64,000 bases of DNA, taken from assembly GCA_027886175.1 (NCBI GenBank), contig JAJNNQ010000075.1:2211001-2275000 (forward strand), read 5' to 3'. This DNA comes from Phylloscopus collybita. Its lineage: Eukaryota > Chordata > Aves > Passeriformes > Phylloscopidae. Position 1 is the first letter of the stretch; the number at the start of each line of letters is the position of its first letter. Of this stretch, positions 35,039 through 48,329 are shown piece by piece. Under the pieces are notes generated by a model. The model did no database searches, had not been told where the DNA came from, and worked only from the letters and a program-made list of their open reading frames with translations. The position numbers and the translations under genes are program-made.

Positions 35039-36725
35039 AACCTTCAGTGACCTCTGTAAGAGATTGTGACTCCTTCCTCTCTTGCACCAAACCCATGAAC
35101 TCCATTTGTAATTAGGACTGAGTTGTCTCCAAACTCTGTACAGGCTACAGCAGCCTCAGCCATTTCTAAGCAGAGGATTGGCAGCATAGCAGTGAATTGT
35201 AAAAAGATCCTGTGCATTTCCCTTGTCCCTTTGTCTTTTTCCTTTCAGTTAAAGTTAGATGTTCTTTTTTAATTTGTCAAGAATAAATAGTGTGCCTAAA
35301 TGAATCACTCATAGCTGCAGATCAGACTCTGCAATCAGTATTTTATTTAAGTAAAAGAATTGAGCAGCAATTGATAATACATGACATCTTAAGACTGCTC
35401 TAATTGCTTGGCTTCCCAGAACACTCCTAAAAAGAAAATGAATTCCTCCATTGTATTTTTTTCTGGCTGCATGACCCTTATGGAAATAAATCCAGAGTGG
35501 AGAATTAATAGTGCTGCAAACAAAGTGTAGAAAGTGTTGAAGTTTTTGTCATAATCTTTGCACGGTTTCTATTTTTGAAGATAACATACCACCTGCAATA
35601 AACTGCCTTTCCTGGGGCTGGTATCAGTCAGGGTGATAGATTACAACTACTTCCCTCACTTCTGCTATTAGTTTATACATTGCAGCCTGGGGCAGGAAGC
35701 AGGAGATGCTAAAGCAAAAGTCAGCATGGAACAAACTGAGTTTGGAGTTTGCTGACGGATTTCCATATCTTTGGTGACTTGGTACTTCTGAGCAGCTGCA
35801 AAAAAGTGGAGCTGTAAATATTAAATGCATTTTATTTTCTTATTTTAAAAAGACTAAGTGTCCCCAACAAGCATTTTTATTGCATATAAAAAAAATAATA
35901 ACTTTTTTCATAGGTTGCTGCAAGAACTCGTATATCTCACATTTTGCAGTTTGCTACTGTAGAGACCAATGGCTCCTTGGAGCTGTTGGAGAGCAAAATA
36001 AATGTGCAATGCAGACAAATAGTTCCTATTGGACAGGTACCCAGCACATGAAACCCTCTGTGACAGTTTCATCAGGTCACTGTGGTTATTTCCCAGCTCT
36101 TGCAGAAAGAAAAGGGATCTGTTGCTCATAAAAGCCTTTTCTTGCACAAGGCTGTGGATTATTGTTGGTGGATAATTCTGCTCTGGTGTGCGTGGCTTTT
36201 ATGTTTATCTTTTGTATTGTATTTAATTTTTGCTTTTGGGGTGTCAGGCCAGCAAATTTCACAAACCCTAAGCTATAATCTGTATTTGAAATACAAATGG
36301 ATATCCTCTATTGGGAGAAGCTTCATCTTCACTACTTTTATTCCTGGTCTACAAAGGCCACAATGTCAGGCATTTCATTATCTCTGTTCATTTTGGGTCT
36401 TTCATGTAATTACTTTTGTGCCATTTGATTAGCCTATATACATATGTGAATTAACTCAGAAGGAACTCCTTAATTCAACTCCAGGGGGCTGGGAAAGGTG
36501 AGAAGGCAGAAAATCCCACAAAAACCTTCCTAGCATATCAGAAAGCAGAAGCAATATTTCTGGTCTGTGAGTCTCTTTCATATCCAGCCCAAGGGTTTGT
36601 TGGAAAAGCAAGGATATTAATCTTTCTTTAGTGGTAAAGTAGATAGAAACTTGGCTGTAGGAGAGCAAAAGTTTGGATTCGTGGTGTGGGTGCAGAAACT
36701 TTCTTTTGTAACCGTGAGAAAATAA

Positions 36726-36816
36726 ATCATAGAATCACAGACTGGTTTGGGTTGGGCCCTCAAAGATCACCCAGTTCCAACCCCACTGCCATGGATTAGG
36801 TTGCTCAGAGTTATTG
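36726..36816 (-). mobile_element. CR1 LINE 3' terminus
   Basis: AATCATAGAATCACAGACTG (tail), GGTTTGGGTTGGGCCCTCAA, GATCACCCAGTTCCAACCCC, CCATGGATTAGGTTGCTCAG. About 90 bp are left. Confidence 0.93.
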
Positions 36817-37216
36817 ATTCCAAACGTGCACAGTAACATTCCAGAGTCTTGTTCCAGCTGTGCTAACAAGGTGCAGGAACATCAGACGTTCAGTAAAGAG
36901 AAATAAAACTGCAGCACGTTCCTATTTGAAGAGCAGAGCTGATGTTCACTCTGGGGAGTAATGAAATCACGTCCCTCTTCATTTCCCTAGTTTGTGGATC
37001 TCCCTTCCTCTTTCACTCTTTGTTGGCTTTATGAGTGTCTGGTGGAAGAGGAGAGTGGTGGAGACAAAGGAAGGGCAGGCCACTGCAAAATATGTAAATT
37101 CACATGCTTTTCTCCATTGTGGGTGTTTTTTGAAGCATTCTCCATTTGCTCTGCCCCTTGAATTTGTAGCATAATTCTTTTGTTTTCCACACCCCTCTGT
37201 CCCTCTTCTCCACTCT

Positions 37217-37394
37217 CGTGAAGCCCCACCTGGAGCACTGATTCCAGCTCTGGACTGTTCAAGGTCAGGTTGGATGGGGCTTGGAGCAACCTGGTCCAGT
37301 GGAAGGTGTCCCTGCACATGGCAGGGGGTTGGAACTGGATGATCCTGAAGGTTCCTTCAAACCCAAACCATTCTGTGGCTTTATGATTCTGATT
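37217..37394 (+). mobile_element. CR1 LINE 3' end, internally shortened
   Basis: GTGAAGCCCCACCTGGAGCA is followed almost at once by CTGGACTGTTCAAGGTCAGG, then GGATGGGGCTTGGAGCAACC and the tail CTTTATGATTCTGATTTCATG. Compared with the copy at 34553-35038, about 250-300 bp between the 'cctggagc' and 'gttcaaggtcagg' blocks are missing. Confidence 0.88.
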
Positions 37395-37524
37395 TCATGA
37401 TGACAAAACTGTTGCATCTCAGTTTTCTGATGTGACCCATCCTGCTCACATCACTCCTGCTCTCCCTGATATCAAAACTATCACAGCATTAACTTGAAGA
37501 CAAAATGGAATCAACACAGCTTTT

Positions 37525-37543
37525 TGTTGTTGTTGTTGTTGTT
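37525..37543. repeat. (TTG)n microsatellite
   Basis: Six copies of GTT after CAGCTTTTT. Confidence 0.9.
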
Positions 37544-38174
37544 AAAACTAAACAAGATGAACAATTTTTTTCTTTTATTTTTTGTTTACTTGCCTGTTAT
37601 CAGATCATATCAATGTTCACGCTTATTTTATACCGGAGTGTTTAGCCAGGAAAAAGAAGCCTGAGATTTAAGGTCTGTTTTCTGCTACTGTAGACAGAAA
37701 TAGGCTATGTTTATATCTCTGCAATCTGCTAAGATTCAAATGTTCATTTAACACCTGGTGTACGTTCAGGGCAAGTTAATCTTAAAATTATTAGTGTCTG
37801 TCTATGTGCAATGGCTGTTTATACAGGTGGGAGTGTTTGTGGTACATGAGAATACATGTGTTTATGTGCCTGTATAAATACCCAGAAGTACATGCATATG
37901 GGAATTCACAGACCTTTACAAACTGATGAATTTAAATGAAATTTGGGGTGTTAATTAATTTGAAGATCAGAAGATCAGTTGTTAAAAAGAATGCTTTTAT
38001 ATGATTCTTGATTCTTTATTATATTTCCCAAATATAAAGTGAGGATATCTACATAAAGACAGAACTATTGATGACCTCCTCCATTAACAGATCTCCTATT
38101 TCCACATCCAAAGGGTTTTTAAAAGGACAAGCTACCTCTTCCTATGTTTGAGTTCTTTTATTTCCCTTAGACAA

Positions 38175-38450
38175 CCATGATAAGGAGGAATGACTTTAAA
38201 CCAGTAGAAGGCACATTTAGATTAGATATTAGGAAGAAATTCCTCCCTGTGAGGGTGGTGAGGCCCTGGCACAGGTTGCCCAGAGAAGCTGTGGTTGCCC
38301 CATCCGTGGAATTGTTCAAAGCCAGGTTGGATGGGGCTTGGAACACCTTGGGATAGGGGAAGGTGTCCCTGCCCATGGCAGGAAGTTGGAACAAGATGAT
38401 CTTCAAGGTCCCTTCCAACCCAAACCATTCTGTGATTTCATGATTCTGAT
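38175..38450 (+). mobile_element. CR1 LINE 3' end
   Basis: ACTTTAAACCAGTAGAAGG, TTAGATTAGATATTAGGAAG, GGGTGGTGAGGCCCTGGCAC, CAGAGAAGCTGTGGTTGCCC, GATGATCTTCAAGGTCCCTT and a tail of TGATTTCATGATTCTGATTC. Its tail variant is shared with the copy at 37217-37394. Confidence 0.96.
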
Positions 38451-38847
38451 TCCATGATGATACAACTGACAGGATTTGTGACCCTCTGGGGGATCCATTG
38501 AAGAGCTGCAGCCCATGGGAAGGACCCAGGTTAGAGGGGTTTGTAGGGGACTGTCTGCCTTGAGAGGAACCCCACAATGGAGCTGGGGAAGTGTGTGAGG
38601 AGTAAGAAATGCGTGATAAACTGACCACAGCCCCCATTCCCTATTCCCCTGTGCCACAGCAGTGGAGCAGGGAGAGAACATGGAAGTAAAGCTGAGTCCA
38701 GGAGGAAGGGAAGGTTGGGGAGGTGTTTTAAAGATTTGATTTTATTTTTCATTGCCCTACTCTGATTTTGGTTGGTAACAAACGAAACTGATTTACCCAA
38801 ATCAAGTCTGTTCTGCCTGTGACAGTAACTGATGACTGACCTCTCCC

Positions 38848-38950
38848 TGTCCTTATCTCACCTCAAGAGCCTTGTGTTCGTATTTCCATTCCCCTGTCCA
38901 GAGGAGGAGGGGGGTGACGGAGCAGCTTTGGTGGGACATGTGACATCCAG
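38848..38950 (+). repeat. Dispersed repeat, copy 1 (unclassified)
   Basis: GTCCTTATCTCACCTCAAGA, TTCCATTCCCCTGTCC, GAGGAGGAGGGGGGTGACGG, AGCAGCTTTGGTGGGACATG. It is clearly related to 43034-43130. I recall a similar sequence recurring in passerine genomes near retroviral elements, but I cannot name its class. Confidence 0.55.
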
Positions 38951-41900
38951 CCGGGGGCAGAATGAATAAAACACCAGCTGGCAGCTTGCAGGATCTCTGT
39001 ACTCATCCCTGTTGAGGTGCCCTCTGCAATGGCCTCAGCTGTCTGCTATGAGCTCGAGGCACCTCACCTCCCAGAGCCTCTCCATTTGGATTTGGTGGGC
39101 AGGAACCCCCTTCCTGCTGTGTTTCCTGAGCTGGTGTCCCCAGGTAGGTGCTGGGCTGGCATCCCGAAGCTCAGCACGACTGCTTGAATTATGCAGCACA
39201 GTTCTGCACTCCCTGAGATGACACAGGCCTCTAAGACAGCAGAAGAGAGAGGAAATGCGCACAGGCAAGAGAGGGAGAGAGAAACTCCACACTCTGGCTG
39301 TTGTTGAGTCCCAGAGGAGATCTAACTCAGTCTGTAATTGCTGTTCTGGATGGCTTCTGCCCTCCAAACAATTTTCTGCTGGTCTGTTGTTGCTTAGGCT
39401 GAATCAGGTTGATTTATTGAATGTCATTTTTTTTTTCTCCCCAGCCATAGACAAGAGAAAAATATTTGTTGAAAGGCTGTTGCAGCAAGATTTAGTTTCT
39501 GCCTATCTTGCATCAGAAGCTTGCTCAAGTTTTATATTTTTTTTTCCTTTTCCTTTCCTTCCCTTCCCCTGTCTCTCAGAGAGGAATGAGGACACACAAA
39601 CACCATGCTCTGATTTGTCTTTCCATGTCCATACATGGTGGACCACAGGGTAGGAGATGCCCCACGGCTGTTGCAGAAGGGACAACACACAAAAAACATC
39701 TCAGCATCTCTTTGGTAAAACATGACAGACACTACAAAGGGCTGTTTGTTGATTTTTTTTTCTTGTTTCTTTGTTTTTTTTCCCCCAAAGATGACAAGCA
39801 CAAGGGGTTTGTTTTGCTTTATTGTGTTTTGGAGTGCTTCTGTGTGCAGAAATAGGCCCTATAGGACATCTTTCAGGGTCTCCTTGAGGTTTATTTTATA
39901 GCTCTCCTGGCTGCTTGCTGCAGAGTAGATGACAGCTCAGAGTGCGACCTCGCTTGTAAAAACTCAGCAGCTCCTGAATATTGAGGCAGCAATTAATTTA
40001 AATGCTAATTTATAGTCCTTTAAAAAAAATGGATGGCTGGTTTGTGAGTAAACACAAAAGCACATGTGCTAAATAGGATAGACCACTGATACTTTTGATC
40101 CCATTTTTATACAAACCTAAGGCAAACATTCCTAGAAATGAGTGTGACTCTTCCCTTGAGGACCTGAGCTGACACTGATAGAGGAGGCTGGGATCTGGCT
40201 CCATGTGAGAGAGGAATTATTGACTGCACAGATTTGTTCTGTGTCCTTCTGAGGAGAGCATGTTCCCCTATCTGGTTTATTTAACACCATTCCCACGTCT
40301 GGAATACAGCAGTGTACTTAGGATATCATTAAGGGCAGGATTATGTTGGAAGTTTTCAGTGTGAATACTTCACCCCACATAGCGCGAGAGTGGAAGAGAG
40401 AAGAGGTTTGTTTATTTGCTGTCTTGAAAATGCTTCAGTAATGCTCATGCTGTGGGGAAATGGGCTGCTGAGATTTGCTGTTCCCACATTGGTGACAACC
40501 TCTGGCTTTTATCACCCGACTTGCTCACAAATTAATTTCAAAAATGTTGAAATCTTTATCTTGTTAAAGCAAAAATTGGGAAATTGAAATTTCTGGTTTA
40601 TCTGCAAAATCGTATTTCCAACCATTTTTGTGTCAGACTTGGAAATTTAATTATTTCCCCAATATCTCAGTACTATGCAGTGGCATTATTTACTTATTGA
40701 GTCAAGCTAAGTGACTAAAATAGTTCTGCCGTTTTAACCTAGAACTTTCTGTTAAGAACTTCCCAAACTCATTTTCCCTGGTGAGAGCTAATCCTCTAGA
40801 ACTTCAGGGCCTCAAATTCTTTCACATCTCTGGTTTTCTCATCTATCACTTCTCTGCTTTTTTGGCCATCTTTGGCTACTGCTATTTCATTTTATTGTTG
40901 TCTAGTTTAATTCTTTTTGCTCCAGGATGGGTGATATTAAATCCTGTTTACAATTCTGAACAATGGATTTCTCCTTTTTGGGGAAAAAATAAAAAATGGA
41001 TTTATATGGAACAGTTTAAACCTGTCTCCCTCTTGCTGCAGAATGTAGTGAATGAATTGCTGCCAGACAGGAAAGGCTGGTGTTAATTAAAACCCAGGGA
41101 GCCCCAGCCTAGTTAGCTGGCAGGGAGACAGAATTCTGGGAATGGTGGTGGCTGCTGCACTCCTGGGTTCTGTGGAGTCAGAGATTTATGAGGAGCTGTA
41201 TTTCATTGTGAATTCTGCAAAGTGTGTGCAAACATGGGAAACCAAAGGCAATCTGATTTTCCTAACAAACTCTGGTGCCTGGCAAGTTCAGAGGTACTTG
41301 GGGATGGAGCAGACCTGGCAAGAAGGAGCAGGAGAGTAGCTCCAAGGTATATTCCATTATGGAAGGTCTTTATTTCTGGGTATTTTTCTTTCTTCTATTT
41401 CTTCCTTTGTTTTCCTTACATATATCAAGGAGTTTGAAACTTCACATTGCCAGGTTAAATTATTCAAGAGATTTCTTGCTTCAGGTCAGGTTGTTCCTGT
41501 GCTCTGGGCTTTATAACTCACCCGTGTTTGTTTTTCCTGAAGTGCAGTAGTCGCAGTTTTTCCTTCCTCACAACTCAGCGCTGGCTCTCACTGATGCATA
41601 TTTGCTAAACAGTAATTTTAAGTGTTATTGCAACATTATGGAAAGGATCTGTACTCTGCAGCTGCAGATGGTTGGTTTCAAGTACCTGAATACAAATGGC
41701 AAAGCGAACCAGCACCCTTCAGCTTTGAATTTTCTTTCTCATTCTTCCCTGCCTCACGTAATATCTGGGGATCAGGACAAAAACAACCCAACTCCTCATG
41801 GCTAAATTACCTGGGAAGGGTCCTCTAAGCAGCCAATGTATCATCTGTTTTTATTCCAGTGGAAATGCTTGGGTTGGGGGGAGCGTGTGTAATTCAATAT

Positions 41901-42819
41901 ATTGCAGTAAACTCTGTCTAGCCGAATGTACGTGCTAAAACATATTTGTGAGTTTTAAGCCACCTTCGCCTTAAGTGCCGACAAAGAAGTACAACAAAAT
42001 ACAGCAGGTTGAAGTGTAGAAAGGCCTGTGTTTATATTGCAAGGAACAGAAGCAAAAATTTATGTCAGTGACAATTTAGCCAAGAGAGACAAATTAGCAT
42101 TCTCAGCTTTTTTAGTATTATTATTTTTTTGCTTATATTTTCCTTAATCATCTTTTGCAAAGCAGTTAAACAAGAGCAGAACAAGACACTAAAGTTAATT
42201 CCCAGTTCGTCACATTTTGCTAAACTTTAACTTTCTCCCTTAAAATATTTTTACAAAAAGCTTAGAAAAATTCCCTACACAAAAAAAAAAAAAAACCAAA
42301 ACAAAACAAAAAAAAACCCCACTAATTTCTCCTCATTCCCCAGTAATGATTTACTAGCACAGTGCTCAAGTACAATCTCAAATTACTTAAAGTTCATTGT
42401 TTTGCAAAATATTCTGCAGTATTTAGAAGTTAGGAATAATACCATCCATAATTAAAGCTTCATTATGCTTGACAAGTGAAGGGATGAAGTTCATTATGTG
42501 GTGCATTACCCCATCTTTGGTTGGGGGAGTATTTTGCTTTATTATGATTTCTCACAGCTTTTTCAATCTTTCGCTTTTCCTCCATCTTCAGTTATTCAAC
42601 AATTTGGTCTATTCTAGCACTCACAGTGGGAATCCCAGACCTCATTTTAAATTGATGCAGTTCTATTGCATTACATACTGAAGTGTTATGCCAGTTATAT
42701 TCTCATAGCAAACTTCAGTAGGAGGACATGGATTAATTTTGCACCATTTTCTAAATTTGCTAGTAGGGAAATGGAGTTCTTTAAAAAAATGTGGTGGAGG
42801 CAATTGGATCTTTTGGGAT

Positions 42820-42955
42820 GAACATGGAATCCCAGAGTGGGCCAGGCTGAAAGGGACCACAGTGGAGTCATCTGGTCCCACCTCCCTGCTCAAGCCATCC
42901 CAGAGCACAGGCACAGGATTGTGTCCAGACAGCTCTGAAACTTCTCATTATCCTG
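42820..42955 (-). mobile_element. CR1 LINE 3' terminus
   Basis: AACATGGAATCCCAGAGTGG, CAGGCTGAAAGGGACCACAG, CATCTGGTCCCACCTCCCTG, CTCAAGCCATCCCAGAGCAC and GATTGTGTCCAGACAGCTCT. This is the CR1 subtype with the 'ctcaagca..tccaggacagtgtccag' arrangement. Confidence 0.85.
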
Positions 42956-43033
42956 CTCTGGTTTTGTTAGTAATAAATGTGATTAGTATCTGTCTGGTTT
43001 TTCCCAGGATGATATTTGGAGGTTGTGTCTCCT

Positions 43034-43130
43034 GGTCCTTATCTCAACTTATGAACCCTTCATTGCATTTTCAGTCCCCTGCCTACTTATAGGGGGGAGT
43101 AGTGGAGCAGATTTGCTGGGTGTCATGGTC
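43034..43130 (+). repeat. Dispersed repeat, copy 2 (unclassified)
   Basis: GGTCCTTATCTCAACTTATG, TTTTCAGTCCCCTGCC, ATAGGGGGGAGTAGTGGAGC, AGATTTGCTGGGTGTCATGG. It has the same block order and strand as 38848-38950, with many substitutions. Confidence 0.5.
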
Positions 43131-43189
43131 TAATAACACACAGGGTGCCATGGACTTACAGTTTGCCAGACAGTCTGTGGAGGCAGACA

Positions 43190-43298
43190 AAACCATGGCC
43201 CTGAGCACCCTACTTTAGTTGTCTGCTCTGAGAAGGGCTGTTGGGCTAAATAATTTCCAGAGGTTCCTGCCCATTTCAATGTTTCTGTGATTCTCTGA
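43190..43298 (+). mobile_element. CR1 LINE 3' terminus
   Basis: CTGAGAAGGGCTGTTGGGC, then TTTCCAGAGGTTCCTGCCCA and the tail AATGTTTCTGTGATTCTCTG. This is the CR1 subtype ending 'tccagaggtcccttcca'. Confidence 0.78.
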
Positions 43299-44129
43299 CT
43301 TGTATGGCTGAAAAAAAATGCACATCCCTTTTTAGTGTCTTTTTTCCTTTTTTTTTCTGCTCTGGTAATGCTGCCTTGCTGGTAGTGCATTCAGCAGTGT
43401 CTGTATTATTATGTCTATTATTACTAAATTAATTCTTTTTACAAGAGACAGTGTCATATGATGTCAACATATGCTCACATTTGCTCTTTTATATGGTAAG
43501 TGTTCAGAAATGAAGGAAACAAACTCATGGGTAATTTGCTCTGTTTTCACAGAGAAAATTTCAGAGCTGAATGTAGTTACTTTTTTTTTTTTTTAACTAC
43601 TTGAAAACATAAAAATGAATCTCTTCATCAAACAGCTCTTTCCTTATTGCCCTACCAATAAGGTAATTTGAAATTCAGGGAGGTTTTGATTGTATCTTCA
43701 TCAGTTTATGAATAGCATCAGATGGATGCTGTGCTGAGAGATGGCCTTTTTCTGTGTGGGAGAAAACAGTCTGGGATGAATGGCCTGCGTCACCAATAAC
43801 TTTTTTAGAAAGAGAAGGGTTTGCCGCTGTTGTTTTTATTGTTGTTTTTCCTTAGTCCTCCACAATTCTGAAAAGCAGCCATAAAATCTGATCATTCCAC
43901 TTGTTCCTCTCACAAAGCTTGAGTCAGCTGGCTGACTTGGATCCAGCAAACCATGGCTCTGAGGGAATTTTTTTTTACTATGGGAGCCTTATAACTTTCC
44001 CTTTTACTTCTACACCCAATGAAGATTTCTGGGTTTGCATTTTTCTTTGCCAGGCTGGGCTGTGGAACGTGCCTTTTATGCTTGGATATCCCCCACTCCT
44101 CGTTAATGTTAGGATTTCTGTCTTTTCAG

Positions 44130-44202
44130 AGTGACATGCTGGATGTGAACCAGATCATCAAAGACCTGGCCTCCATGGTGCACGAGCAAGGAGACACAAT
44201 TG
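44130..44202 (+). CDS. TSNARE1: TSNARE1 internal exon: first half of the SNARE motif with zero-layer Gln
   Basis: This 73-bp exon enters in phase 0 (TTTTCAG|AGT) and leaves in phase 1 (ATTG|GTAGGT), encoding 24 residues plus one base. The translation runs SDMLDVNQIIKDLASMV, then HEQGDTI. In Qa-SNAREs the glutamine of the (H/S)(E/D)QG motif is the ionic zero layer of the four-helix bundle; here it is the CAA at 44187-44189. The stretch VNQIIKDLASMV matches TSNARE1; STX12 and STX7 have a Phe at the second Ile (IFKDL) and differ at ASMV. The remainder of the helix is in the next exon, 13.6 kb downstream. There is no stop, frameshift or missing key residue. Confidence 0.92.
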
Positions 44203-47200
44203 GTAGGTGCCAGATGAAAATTATGGGCTTTATTACCCTCTTCCACCATTCCAACGTGATCTTGTCCCTCACCAGCAGCCCTTTGTTGATGCTGTGATTC
44301 TTTTCCCTGTGTTTTGAGCATTTTGTGCATCCAGAGGTATTTGGATCTGACAAGCTGCCCTGTGCAATAAGGTTCTTGTGTTATGGACAGTTGGCTGGTA
44401 TATTTTGCATAAAATAGAATTCACAGGGAGATGAATCCATTCCCTTCTGACTGCAAAAAAAAAGGAAGCTGGAGAATATATAACATTAACTGGAAAGGGA
44501 CCCAATTCTTCCTTTCTACCTGGAACTGTAATTAAAAAAAACAATGGTAGTGGCAATTATTATTATGATTATTGATGAAATTAGAGAAAATTAAGCAGCT
44601 TTTTGTTTCCAAATAGAATTTTCATTCCACAAAGCAGGGTGTGCCTAATTAAATTTACAGAAACCTGACATCAAGATGTGCTCATATAAAGTCTGAAGTT
44701 TTTGCCCATTAGTCAATCTCCTCTTGTTCTCCAGCTACCAATGACTAGGAAAAAAAAAAACTGGCTGGAGAAAACTGGGAAAAGAGATGAGAGAAACTCC
44801 TAGTCCTGTCTTTAGGAGCAGCCCATCACTGACAGCCACCACTTCTCGTGAGCAGAGAGAGAAGACACTTTAGATCAGCTCTCTCTGACCTTTGTCACTG
44901 CCCTTTTCTGATGATGTGAAGAAAAATCAGACTTTTTTTCTCTACCTCTTGTTTTTTGTATGCACAATAATAATAGGTGGTATGGTACTTCTGAAACAAC
45001 TGCCCACTTCCAAATTTGGGAGCTAATAGCCCTGAAGGTTGGTTGAGGGACCGAAACTCCAGAGCAGCAGGATTTTTGGGGATGCTTCTCACCTGGAGGC
45101 TCAGCTGGAGTACTCACTGGTGCTCCTGGGAGCAGGAGCAAGTCCTGAGACAGCCATGTGCAGATTTTAAAAGCAGAAATTCTTCTCTGCTGCTTATTAA
45201 TCGCTCTGGATTTCTTCGCCGAGTTAATATCTCTGCAAATTTCCATTACCATAAGATACTTCCTTTCACACTGAAATGAGTGATCTACACCCCTCTGAGA
45301 AACATCACTCAAGTTCACAGAGGTGACAAAAAAAAACCAAAATTATATTTAAAAACAGGTTTTTAGTATATTTTCTTTTTTTTTCTTCTTCTTTTTTTTT
45401 TTCCTCTTGATGCTGGTTTGAAAGCTTATTTTTGTACATGGATAACTTTGGAGCCTGATTCATCTCTAAAAGCACATCAGATGCTAATGCCTTGAGGGAC
45501 ATGACAACATACATCAGCTAGCTTCAAGATCCTCACAACTCCTTTTCTTAAGGCAATATTTATTATTTTAAGACTTTACCCATGCATAGAAGCCATCCCA
45601 GTATTAACTTCCCTGCGAGAAGCTGTTAGACTAAGTAGGACATTTTGTCTTTGAGCCAGCACAACGTTTTGGTGATATTTTTTTTGTTGTTCTTCTTCTT
45701 CCTCTTACACTTCAGCAGATTTTTAGCAGTTTTTTTAAGGACTATCTTTTAATCCTGACAGGCAATCAAGGTATCTTCCCAATTGCTGAAGGGTCTCACT
45801 GTTTATCTTTTGACATTCATATTACACAAAAGTAAGAGAGATAAAGAATCAGGAGGCAAGAGATGTCGAAACCCCCACAGTGAAAATTTTGTGATGACAA
45901 GAGACAGCTCTCTTGGCACTTGTTTTATTTATTTTTTGGTCCATTCCTCTGACATGCATGGAATGAAAGCTCTGTGTGTGCTTGTCTAGGAAACACAGGG
46001 AAAATACAAAACCAGGGAATACGAGATGAGCCCCTCAGCAAAATGGTCCCAGAGAAAACCCCTCTTCAGCTTACCTGAGCTGGGGAGAATTGTGGGGAGA
46101 GTTTGTCTGGTCTGTTCACAGCAGAGGCAGAGTAACCTTTGCTTCTTACAATAATCTAAAAGGAGTTTCTCTGGCATGTGGGCCAGTTCTTAATAAACGC
46201 TTTGATAACACTCCCTAGGGGAGAGAGCAATTTCTGTCATGCAGGGAAGAAATAGAATGCAGACTTGGGAGAGGATATCTCTGTTACTTTATGTCTTCTG
46301 CAAACAAACTCTGTGCCCAAGTTCCTGGTCATGGCATCTCTTTGATACAAATATTTAATTGTGCATTACCTTATCAGTGAGCCCAAGCCTTTGAAACCAG
46401 AACAAGCCAATGGCCTGGGCTGGCTGGGAATCAGCAGAGTCTTCCCAACACAATCCTGCAGGAGCTCTTGGCAAAAGCATTTCCAGAGCAGCTTCATCAC
46501 ATGGGCTGCTGGTGAAGGGAAAGAGGGCAAGGAGGAGGACACTAATTGGAGAAAACAATAATTGGCTGTAAAATTGGTGTTGCTGAGATGGTTTGGGGTT
46601 CAATGGGACCCTGTTTGTGGATTTGCAGCTGCTTTGGGGAGATGGGATCCACCACATGAGGAGACAATTAGTAATGGTGGGGGAGGGAGGGTGTGACCAG
46701 CAGTCCTGTGGGAGCAGAGGACAGGATTGCTGAAAAAAGGACACGGGGTGGTGTGGCAGGAAGGGTTCTCAGTGTCACCAAAATGAGGTGTGAGAATGGT
46801 CACCCTCAGACCTGGAAGTGAGCAGGGAAATGCCTACCAGGCACCACCATCATGGACAAATATCCTAAATCCTCTGCAGGAACTAAACATTCTGGGGTGC
46901 TGAATGCACACAGTGCAGGGAATAAACCTGAGGATTTAGAGATCTGTGTGAAGTTGCAGGGCTACAGTTTTGTTGGGATCATGGAGATGTGGTGGGTTGG
47001 CTCCTGTGATGAGCCTTGGAGGGCAGAGTAGGAAAATGAGGAGGAAGAGTTGCCCTTTATAGAGAGAGCAGCTGGAGTGCATGAGATGCTGCCTGAGGAT
47101 GGATAAGAAGCTGATGGAAAGTTTATGTGTCAGGATTAAAAGGAGGACAGGCAAAAAGTGGATGAGGCCCTCTACAGACAGACAGGAACAGCCTCACCTT

Positions 47201-47826
47201 TGCAGGCTCTGGTCTTCACAGGGGATGAAACCCCAGCCTTAGCAGGTAGGACAACACAGTAGGGCATAAATATTCCAGGAGATCCTGGTGTGCATTGAGG
47301 ACATCTCTGGGGATCTGATGTACAAATGGCAAGATCTCCAGATGGCCAGCAGGGGTTCATCTCCACTAAATTTTACTGTCATGGCAGCAGAAGGATTCTG
47401 AAGCCAAAGCAGCTAAGGATTAATAAAGGCTTGGCACTGTGAGAAGTAAATTATGTTGGAGGTGATTGCAACTGCAACAATCATTCCTTTCCACACTCAT
47501 AGATGGCCGCTCAACTGAACTGTAAGTTCCCCAACAGTTTGAGGCATTCTCAGTATTTCACACTGAGCATCTCTATTTTATATGTGCGAGCTTGTGCTTT
47601 GATTGATGGTACTGGGATATGGATGCAAACTTCCATGCAATCAGTTTTGTGACTGGTGTTAGGGAGAAAAGAATCCTTAAATCCTCACTTCCTCTGAAGA
47701 AAGTGTCAACAACACAGCTGCCAATATTTGTATTGGAACCTGATGAAAGCAAGTGCATATTTGTCTAATTTGTAGGCTTCTGTTTGTCTTGTGAGAATAA
47801 AGTTGACCTGAATAGGAGTTAGTGCT

Positions 47827-47829
<3 letters not shown>

Positions 47830-47874
<45 letters not shown>
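47830..47874. repeat. 45-base T homopolymer
   Basis: An uninterrupted T run between TTAGTGCTCTC and GCCCATGGC. No retrocopy body was recognised beside it. Confidence 0.95.
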
Positions 47875-47876
<2 letters not shown>

Positions 47877-48329
47877 CCATGGCAAGAAGAAATTATCCGT
47901 GTTTTAGAAAGGCTGTTTCTCCATGCTACCTGTGTATGGAACCTTAACAGTTATGCCAAAATAACACTCAAGCCTACGTCCCTTATCTAAACTGCTCTAA
48001 TTCAGCTTCCACCACTTCTATCACTGTTTACAGCTCCATTGCAATTCACAAAGCCACAAGGGAAGACCCACATTGTTCTGAAAACATCTTACACTTTTAA
48101 AAGCATCACATTTCTGACTCTTTTGAGCAATTTTTGGAACCCAGCTTTGTGTATATGTAACCTTCCCAACCCTCTAAAACGATAAAAGATCCTAAGCTCA
48201 CAGAGTGGCCACCTATTTTAATATTGCAAGAGCAGCAACACAGGAAGGAATTTACCAGTTCTCTACCTCTTTGTCCAGAACTGATGTACACAAATCTATC
48301 TTTGCACAGAAAATCTCACTGGCTGAAGG

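Noticed and set aside
36082..36432. Hydrophobic 116-codon + strand frame that could be a membrane protein
   Set aside because: The hydrophobicity comes from T-rich intron sequence; no conserved motif or splice context.
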